DNA of 64,000 nt from Burkholderiales bacterium RIFCSPLOWO2_12_FULL_65_40 (lineage in GTDB: Bacteria; Pseudomonadota; Gammaproteobacteria; Burkholderiales; Burkholderiaceae_C). Positions 56,010 to 64,000 of this stretch are shown in pieces. Positions within the stretch are counted from its first letter, which is position 1; every line of letters begins with the position of its first letter. Location of the stretch: assembly GCA_001770955.1 (NCBI GenBank), contig MESL01000023.1:1-64000 (forward strand), given 5' to 3'. The translations under genes were made by a program, and so were the position numbers. The notes under the pieces were generated by a model. The model was not told where the DNA came from. It saw nothing but the letters and a program-made list of their open reading frames with translations, and did not search any database.

Positions 56010-58076
56010 ATGTCCGCAGGTCTCAACCTCGCCCAGCTCCAGGCCGTCCATTACACCGACGGCCCTTGCCTGGTGCTGGCCGGCGCAGGCTCGGGCAAGA
56101 CGCGGGTGATCACGCACAAGATTGCGCACATGATCGAGCGCGGGCTGGAGCCCCGGCGCATTGCCGCCATCACCTTCACCAACAAGGCCGCCGCCGAGAT
56201 GCGCGAGCGCGCCAAGGGCCTGATCGGCCGCGCCGCCAAGGACGTGCTGGTGTGCACCTTCCACGCGCTGGGGGTTCGCATGGTGCGCGAGGATGGCAAG
56301 GTGCTGGGCCTCAAGCCGCAGTTCAGCATCCTCGACCAGGATGACGTGACCAGTATCCTGAAAGACGCCGCCGGCGGCACCACCGACGCCGCCACCGCGC
56401 GCCAGTGGCAGTGGACCATCAGCCTGTGGAAGAACATGGGGCTGAACGCCGCGCAGGCGCTGGCCCAGGCCAAGGACGACCACGAACGCAGCATCGCGCT
56501 GATCATGCAGCGCTACGAGGAGCGGCTGGCGGCCTACCAGAGCGTGGATTTCGACGACCTGATCAGCCTGCCGCTGAAGCTGTTGCGCGACCACCCCGAG
56601 GTGCGCGCCAAGTGGCAGGCAGCGCTGGGCCATGTGCTGGTGGACGAGTACCAGGACACCAACGCCACGCAGTACGATCTGCTGAAGCTCCTGGTGGGCG
56701 AGCGCGGGCGCTTCACCGCCGTGGGCGACGACGACCAGTCCATCTACGGCTGGCGCGGCGCCACGCTGGACAACCTGAAAAAGCTGCCCATCGACTTTCC
56801 CCAGCTCAAAGTCATCAAGCTGGAGCAGAACTACCGATCCACCAGCGCCATCCTGCGCGCAGCCAACAATGTGATCGGGCCCAACCCCAAGCTGTTCCCC
56901 AAGACATTGTTCAGCGAACTCGGCGAGGGCGAACCCGTGCGCGTGGTCGATGCCGACAGCGAAGAGCACGAGGCCGAGCGCGCCGTGGCGCGCATCCAGG
57001 GCCTGCGCGCTGCCGCCAACCCACCACCGGACTGGCGCAGCTTTGCCATCCTGTACCGCGCCAACCACCAGGCCAAGCCGTTCGAGAAGGCCTTGCGCAA
57101 GGCGGGCATTCCCTACAAGGTTTCGGGCGGCACGAGCTTTTTTGACCGCGCGGAAATCCGCGACCTGTGCGCCTGGTTCCGGCTGTGGATCAATTCGGAC
57201 GACGATCCGGCCTTTCTGCGCGCCATCACCAGCCCCAAACGCGGCATCGGCCACACCACGCTGGGGCAGCTGGGCGAGTTTTCCACGCAGCACAAGACCA
57301 GCCTGTTCGCCGCACTGTTTTCCCCCATGCTGCCCGCCGCCCTGCCCCGGCGCGCGCTCGATGGCCTGCACGAGTTCGGCCGCTATGTGAACGACCTCGA
57401 ATACCGCGCCCGCCAGACCCTGGGCGCAGAGAACGCGCGCGCCTTCCTGGCGGACTGGCTCAAGGAAATCGACTACGAAAAGCACCTCTACGACGGCGAG
57501 GACAGTGAGAAAGTGGCCGCCGCACGCTGGAGCAATGTGCTGGAGTTTTGCGACTGGATGGCGCAGCGTGCCGGTGGCCAGATCCAGGATGCGGCCGGCG
57601 CCACCACGCAGATGGAAACCAAAAGCCTGCTGGAGGTGGCGCAGACCATCGCGCTGCTGTCCACCCTGTCGGACCGCGAAAAGGACCAGGACGTGGTGAC
57701 ACTCTCGACCCTGCACGCCTCCAAGGGACTGGAGTGGCCGCACGTCATCCTGGCGGGCGTGACCGAGGGCATGCTGCCCTTCAAGCTCGACGACGATGGC
57801 GGGCGGCAGCAAAAGGTGAGCGACGAAACACTCTCGCGCCTGCAGGAAGAGCGGCGCCTCATGTACGTGGGCATCACCCGCGCGCAGCGCTCACTGGCCG
57901 TGAGCTGGACGAAGAAGCGCAAGAAGGGCCGAGAGATGGTGGCCGCCCAGCCCAGCCGCTTCATCGCCGAAATGGCGCTCGACAAGACCACCGCGCGCGA
58001 AGACCCGCGCGAAAAACTCAAGGCCCTGCGCGCCGAGTTCGCGCTCAAGGCGCAGGCCGCCGCCAAAGCGGCCTGA
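56010..58076 (+). CDS. rep: ATP-dependent DNA helicase Rep (UvrD/REP family)
   Basis: LNLAQLQAVHYTDGPCLVLAGAGSGKTRVITHKIAHMIERG; DEYQDTN; TLHASKGLEWPHV. Confidence 0.95.
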   Translation: MSAGLNLAQLQAVHYTDGPCLVLAGAGSGKTRVITHKIAHMIERGLEPRRIAAITFTNKAAAEMRERAKGLIGRAAKDVLVCTFHALGVRMVREDGKVLGLKPQFSILDQDDVTSILKDAAGGTTDAATARQWQWTISLWKNMGLNAAQALAQAKDDHERSIALIMQRYEERLAAYQSVDFDDLISLPLKLLRDHPEVRAKWQAALGHVLVDEYQDTNATQYDLLKLLVGERGRFTAVGDDDQSIYGWRGATLDNLKKLPIDFPQLKVIKLEQNYRSTSAILRAANNVIGPNPKLFPKTLFSELGEGEPVRVVDADSEEHEAERAVARIQGLRAAANPPPDWRSFAILYRANHQAKPFEKALRKAGIPYKVSGGTSFFDRAEIRDLCAWFRLWINSDDDPAFLRAITSPKRGIGHTTLGQLGEFSTQHKTSLFAALFSPMLPAALPRRALDGLHEFGRYVNDLEYRARQTLGAENARAFLADWLKEIDYEKHLYDGEDSEKVAAARWSNVLEFCDWMAQRAGGQIQDAAGATTQMETKSLLEVAQTIALLSTLSDREKDQDVVTLSTLHASKGLEWPHVILAGVTEGMLPFKLDDDGGRQQKVSDETLSRLQEERRLMYVGITRAQRSLAVSWTKKRKKGREMVAAQPSRFIAEMALDKTTAREDPREKLKALRAEFALKAQAAAKAA

Positions 58077-58084
58077 TACCGTCA

Positions 58085-58150
58085 GTTGCTATTATTTAGA
58101 TAGCTTGCAGCGCTTATCAAAAAAGCGCTTAAACCCATTTTCATTCATAT
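58085..58150 (+). repeat. ATAGC repeat, family 1 (copy j)
   Basis: GTTGCTATTATTTAGATAGCTTGCAGCGCTTATCAAAAAAGCGCTTAAACCCATTTTCATTC. Confidence 0.65.
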
Positions 58151-58169
58151 TCTTACCCCGAGGCGATCC

Positions 58170-59339
58170 ATGCTCAACCTGCCCTTCCGTCCTCGTTACC
58201 CGACCCTTTTGGCCCTGGCGCTGCTGGCGCCTCTGGCGCCCGCCCAGGCGCCGGCCCCCGCCGCCACGGTACCCGACGACGCCTGGCGCCGCTGCGCTGC
58301 CCTGGGCCATGACGCCAGCGCACGGCTGGCCTGTTTCGACGCCTGGGCGGGCCAGCAGGCATGGCAGGCCCCTGCGACCACGCGCCCCGCGGCGTCCGAC
58401 ACCGGCGTGGCCCCAGTGGCGGTGGCGCAAGCACCCGCATCTGCCGCACCCATCAGCGATGGGGCACGGGGTGGCGGTTGCCGCAATCCGCAGTTCACCA
58501 GCCTCTCTCGGTTCTGGGAACTGGAGACGGGCAGCGACTGCGGCACGTTCAGCTTTCGGGGCTACCGGCCCATCACGGCCTCGGTGGTGGCAGCCAGCAG
58601 CGTGAACCGCCAGCCCACGTCGGACGCGCCCGACCATTCGGCACCCACGCCTGTGCCCTACCGCAGCACCGAGATGAGCTTGCAGCTTTCGGTGCGCACC
58701 AAGTTCGCCCAAGGTCTGCTCACGCACCATGACTCCCCCGGCAAAGACTCGCTGTGGTTCGGCTACACGCAAAAGTCGTACTGGCAGCTGTTCAACCCGG
58801 GGATTTCGCGGCCGTTCCGCACCACCGACCACGAGCCCGAAGTCATCTACGTCTACCCCACAGACGCCCAGCTGCCCTGGGGCTGGCGCTGGCGCTACAG
58901 CGGGGTGGGCATCGTGCACCAGTCCAACGGACAAAGCCTGCCGCTGTCGCGCAGCTGGAACCGGGCCTACCTCATGACCGGCATGGAACTGGACAACCGC
59001 TGGTCGGTCAACGCCCGCCTCTGGAAGCGCCTTCCCGAAGGCGCCGCCAGCGACGACAACCCGGGCATCAACGACTCCCTGGGCCGGGGCGAGCTGTCGG
59101 CGTTCTGGAACATGGACAAGGACAACACCCTGGGGCTGACGCTGCGCAGCTCGCTGAGCAGCAGCCGGCGTGGATCGGCACGGCTGGAATGGCTGCAGAC
59201 CCTGGGCACGGGCCTGGGTGGCGGCAAGAGCAATCTGCGCCTGCACACCCAACTCTTCAGCGGCTACGGCGACAGCATGGTGGACTTCAACCGCAAGCGC
59301 ACGGTGTTCTCCGTGGGCCTGAGCCTGGTCGATTTCTGA
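58170..59339 (+). CDS. pldA: Outer-membrane phospholipase A
   Basis: Catalytic-region motif GIVHQSNGQSLPLSRSWNRAYL; FGYTQKSYWQLFN. Confidence 0.93.
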   Translation: MLNLPFRPRYPTLLALALLAPLAPAQAPAPAATVPDDAWRRCAALGHDASARLACFDAWAGQQAWQAPATTRPAASDTGVAPVAVAQAPASAAPISDGARGGGCRNPQFTSLSRFWELETGSDCGTFSFRGYRPITASVVAASSVNRQPTSDAPDHSAPTPVPYRSTEMSLQLSVRTKFAQGLLTHHDSPGKDSLWFGYTQKSYWQLFNPGISRPFRTTDHEPEVIYVYPTDAQLPWGWRWRYSGVGIVHQSNGQSLPLSRSWNRAYLMTGMELDNRWSVNARLWKRLPEGAASDDNPGINDSLGRGELSAFWNMDKDNTLGLTLRSSLSSSRRGSARLEWLQTLGTGLGGGKSNLRLHTQLFSGYGDSMVDFNRKRTVFSVGLSLVDF

Positions 59340-59552
59340 CGGATTGGCTGACCAGGGACAACAATCGGTTACTTAATTCGCGCACCGATTCTTGAACTGG
59401 TCACAGGCAGCCGCCACAATGGCACCCGCACCCCGGTGCGGCGGGCACACGCCGTGTGAAACACCCTCCGAAAAGCGCCTGTTTCACGCCGTTTTCCCGG
59501 CCATTGCCGCTGCGGCATCACCTGGACAATGTCGTTCAAGAGGAAGACAACC

Positions 59553-59939
59553 ATGGACATGCAATACCAGCTCAAGGCCGGCAGCTACTATCTGTACGAC
59601 ATGCGCGAAGCGCCCAGCGTCGTCACCGGTGAGCGGCGCTTCAAGCTCAAGACCGATACGGTCGCCATTGCATTCGACCTGCACACCGGCGAGGTGCACC
59701 AGCACGGCAGCCCCACGCGCATCCAGTCGTGGGCAGCCAACACGCGCAGGCGCCTGCGCGCCGCCGGTGCGCAGGACGTGGCCAACGACATCGTCGTGGT
59801 GTCGGGCCCGCTACCCGTGGACGAACTGAACAAATGCCTGTGGATCAGCGGCTACGTGCGCCGCATGTTCAAGCGCCTGGCCACGCTGCCCCACGGCAAG
59901 CTGCAGGCCCCGCGGGAACCTTTCCGCAAGGCGGCCTGA
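59553..59939 (+). CDS. Hypothetical basic protein
   Basis: MDMQYQLKAGSYYLYDMREAPSVVTGERRFKLKTDTVAIAFDLHTGEVHQHGS...; followed by a terminator; start could be 59529. Confidence 0.65.
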   Translation: MDMQYQLKAGSYYLYDMREAPSVVTGERRFKLKTDTVAIAFDLHTGEVHQHGSPTRIQSWAANTRRRLRAAGAQDVANDIVVVSGPLPVDELNKCLWISGYVRRMFKRLATLPHGKLQAPREPFRKAA

Positions 59940-59961
59940 GCACTGCCACCCGCTTCTGCCA

Positions 59962-59995
59962 GCCGACACGTCTCGCGGCGTGTCGGCTTTCTTTT

Positions 59996-59997
<2 letters not shown>
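59962..59997 (+). terminator. Rho-independent terminator
   Basis: GCCGACACG-TCTCGCGG-CGTGTCGGC-TTTCTTTTT. Confidence 0.9.
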
Positions 59998-61744
<1,747 letters not shown>

Positions 61745-61754
61745 CGCAACGGCT

Positions 61755-62936
61755 GTGACCCGCACCCCGCAGCCTCCGGTCCCACGCCACGTGCTGCCCG
61801 TGCTGGTGGCCGCACAGTTTGCGGGCACCTCGCTGTGGTTTGCGGTCAATGCCGTCATGCCCGACCTGCAGCGCGAGCTGGGTTGGCCTGCCACCGCCGT
61901 GGGCACGCTAACTTCGGCGCTGCAGTTCGGCTTCATCCTGGGGACGCTGGTCTTTGCGCTGCTGGCCATTGCCGACCGGTTCTCGCCCCGGCGCGTGTTT
62001 CTGGTCTGCGCCTTGGCCGGTGCGGGCTGCACGGTGGGTGCCTGGGCCATGGTGACGAGTTTTCCGGCCCTCTTGGCGTGGCGCTTTGCTACGGGGTTTT
62101 TCCTGGCAGGCATCTATCCCGTGGGCATGAAGATCGCCTCGCAGTGGTACACGCGCGGGCTGGGCCCGGCCCTGGGGCTGCTGATCGGCGCGCTGATTCT
62201 GGGCTCGGCCAGTGCCCACGCGCTGCGCGCCCTGGGCGACGCCCTGCCCTGGCCCAGCCTGATGCTGGGTGTGGCGGGGCTGGCGGTCGCCGGCGGGGTG
62301 CTGCTGTACGGGTGGCTGCCCGATCCGCCCGGTGCGGTGGCCCGCGTCACCACACTGCAATGGCGTGCGCTGGCCAGCATTGCCACCGATACACGCGTGC
62401 GCAGTTCGGTGCTGGGTTATTTTGGCCACATGTGGGAGCTGTACACCCTGTGGGTGCTGATGCCCATCATTCTGGCCACGCGCCTGCAGGGCACGGCGCT
62501 GTCGTGGGCCGCATTCTGGGTGCTGGGCGCGGGCGCGCTGGGCTGCATTGTCGGCGGCTGGCTGGCACCGCGCTGGGGCAGCGCCCGCGTAGCGGCGGTG
62601 CAACTGGCCACCAGCGGCCTGTGTTGCCTGCTTGCCCCCTGGCTCATGCGGGCGCCCGATACGCTGTTCTATGCCTGGCTGCTGGTGTGGGGTATCACCG
62701 TTTCGGGCGATTCTCCCCAGTTTTCAGCGCTCACGGCGCGCAATGCGCCGCCCCAGGCCGTGGGCAGCGTGCTCACATTGACCAACAGCATCGGTTTTGG
62801 CATCTCCATTGTCAGCATTCTGTTGTTCGTCGAGCTTTCGGCCCATGTCGCGCTCGGCCCCCTGCTGACGGGGCTGGCGCTGGGCCCGGCACTGGGGCTG
62901 CTGGCGCTTCGCCCCCTGCTGCGCACCAGGGAATGA
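61755..62936 (+). CDS. MFS transporter (GTG start likely)
   Basis: 12-TM-like hydrophobic protein, VLPVLVAAQFAGTSLWFAVNAVMPDLQRELGW. Confidence 0.88.
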   Translation: MTRTPQPPVPRHVLPVLVAAQFAGTSLWFAVNAVMPDLQRELGWPATAVGTLTSALQFGFILGTLVFALLAIADRFSPRRVFLVCALAGAGCTVGAWAMVTSFPALLAWRFATGFFLAGIYPVGMKIASQWYTRGLGPALGLLIGALILGSASAHALRALGDALPWPSLMLGVAGLAVAGGVLLYGWLPDPPGAVARVTTLQWRALASIATDTRVRSSVLGYFGHMWELYTLWVLMPIILATRLQGTALSWAAFWVLGAGALGCIVGGWLAPRWGSARVAAVQLATSGLCCLLAPWLMRAPDTLFYAWLLVWGITVSGDSPQFSALTARNAPPQAVGSVLTLTNSIGFGISIVSILLFVELSAHVALGPLLTGLALGPALGLLALRPLLRTRE

Positions 62937-62991
62937 ACCGGCGATAAACCCTTCCCGGCGCCGACCGCCCATGCCCGCTACGATGGCGCGC

Positions 62992-63681
62992 ATGCTCACC
63001 CTGCACCACCTCGAAACCTCGCGCTCGCAGCGCATCCTCTGGCTGCTCGAAGAACTGGGGGTGCCATATGACATGCGGCGCTATCAGCGCGATCCGCGCA
63101 CCAAGCTGGCCCCGGCCACGCTGAAGGCAGTACACCCTCTGGGCAAGTCGCCTGTCATCACCGAAGGCGAGGATGTCATCGCTGAATCGGGTGCCATCAT
63201 CGAATACTTGGCCGAACGCTTTGCCAACAGCGCACCGGCAGACCTGGCCCACCTGGTGCCGCAGACCGGCACGCCAGAGCACCGCCAGTGCCGTTTCTGG
63301 ATGCACTATGCCGAGGGCTCGCTGATGAACTGGCTGGTGATGAAACTGGTGTTTCGCACCATCCCCACGCAGCCCATGCCCTTCTTTGTGCGGCCCATTG
63401 CGCGCACGCTGTGCGAACAGGTGCAGAAAAAGCTCATCGACCCGAACCTGGCCACGGCGCTGGCCTTCATGGATGCGCACCTGGCGCAGCACCGCTGGTT
63501 TGCGGGCGAGCACCTGAGCATCGCCGACTTCCAGATGAGCTTTGCCGTGGAGGCAGCCCTCGCGCGCGCCGACGAAGGCGCCCGCCATCCGCACCTGCTG
63601 GCCTATCGCGAGCGCATGCACCAGCGCCCGGCCTACCAGCGCGCACTGGCCCAGGGAGGGCCGGTGGTGATGGAGGGGTGA
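62992..63681 (+). CDS. Glutathione S-transferase
   Basis: MLTLHHLETSRSQRILWLLEELGVPYDMRRYQRDP; LGKSPVITEGEDVIAESGAIIEYL. Confidence 0.92.
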   Translation: MLTLHHLETSRSQRILWLLEELGVPYDMRRYQRDPRTKLAPATLKAVHPLGKSPVITEGEDVIAESGAIIEYLAERFANSAPADLAHLVPQTGTPEHRQCRFWMHYAEGSLMNWLVMKLVFRTIPTQPMPFFVRPIARTLCEQVQKKLIDPNLATALAFMDAHLAQHRWFAGEHLSIADFQMSFAVEAALARADEGARHPHLLAYRERMHQRPAYQRALAQGGPVVMEG

Positions 63682-63818
63682 CATACGGCAGCAGCTGCAT
63701 GGCACCCCATCGCGGGCACTGCCATGCAGCCCCCGCCCACGGCCTGCCCCGCCCCCTGCACAAGCAGGTAGTTTCCCCACCCCCCCACCCAGGGCACCCT
63801 GCGGCAGAATCACCCGCC

Positions 63819-64000
63819 ATGGACACCTCCTCCGACATGCAGCACACGCTGGAACTGGCCTTCAATCTGGCCCCGGTGGGCATGTGCGTTTCGCGCAACC
63901 GGACGATCGAGATCTGCAACGAGGCGTTTGCGCAGATGTTTGGCCATGCGCAAACCGACCTCATGGGCCATTCCATGGCCCAGCTCTACCCCTCGTTCGA
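63819..64000 (+). CDS. PAS-domain protein, N-terminal fragment (runs off right edge)
   Basis: MDTSSDMQHTLELAFNLAPVGMCVSRNRTIEICNEAFAQMFGHAQTDLMGHSM. Confidence 0.7.
   Translation, partial: MDTSSDMQHTLELAFNLAPVGMCVSRNRTIEICNEAFAQMFGHAQTDLMGHSMAQLYPSF

Noticed and set aside
63770-63800. C-rich runs upstream of the PAS gene
   Set aside because: Short, interrupted, intergenic; no frame-switch consequence visible.

Overview
The window looks like chromosomal DNA of a GC-rich betaproteobacterium, probably Comamonadaceae (Acidovorax-like). That placement is inferred from gene order, protein motifs and dispersed repeats; no search was run. Roughly the first 23 kb is a polar-flagellum/motility locus: a TPR (SPINDLY-type OGT-like) protein running off the left edge, then motA-motB-cheY-cheZ-flhB-flhA-flhF-flhG-like-fliA, divergent flgN-flgM-flgA, and flgBCDEFGHIJKL. 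After it come an HDOD protein, a MocR/LysE/EamA/aminotransferase/PhzF-PhzF/PLP-lyase region, dsbD-like, porin, CoA-binding protein, metY-like, terC, nhaR, MFS, hemE, priA, a cheX/cheY/CheA-like three-gene unit, a GNAT-Rnk fusion, AEC transporter, rep, pldA, usp, tgt, MFS, GST and the start of a PAS protein. I saw no tRNA, rRNA, CRISPR array, IS element or prophage. The most interesting signals are: (1) four same-orientation DnaA-box-like sites plus long direct and inverted repeats in the ~620-bp hemE-priA gap; (2) a dispersed ATAGC...AGCGCT repeat family that lies inside three coding sequences (PriA linker, DsbD signal peptide, MocR linker); (3) a second hairpin-forming repeat family with compensatory stem changes among three copies; (4) an in-frame G10 tract in the TPR/OGT-like gene next to the flagellar locus; (5) a perfect hairpin ending 3 nt before the flhB start codon; (6) a compact CheX-RR-(PilJ-like/Hpt/HATPase) operon; (7) a GNAT-Rnk fusion.
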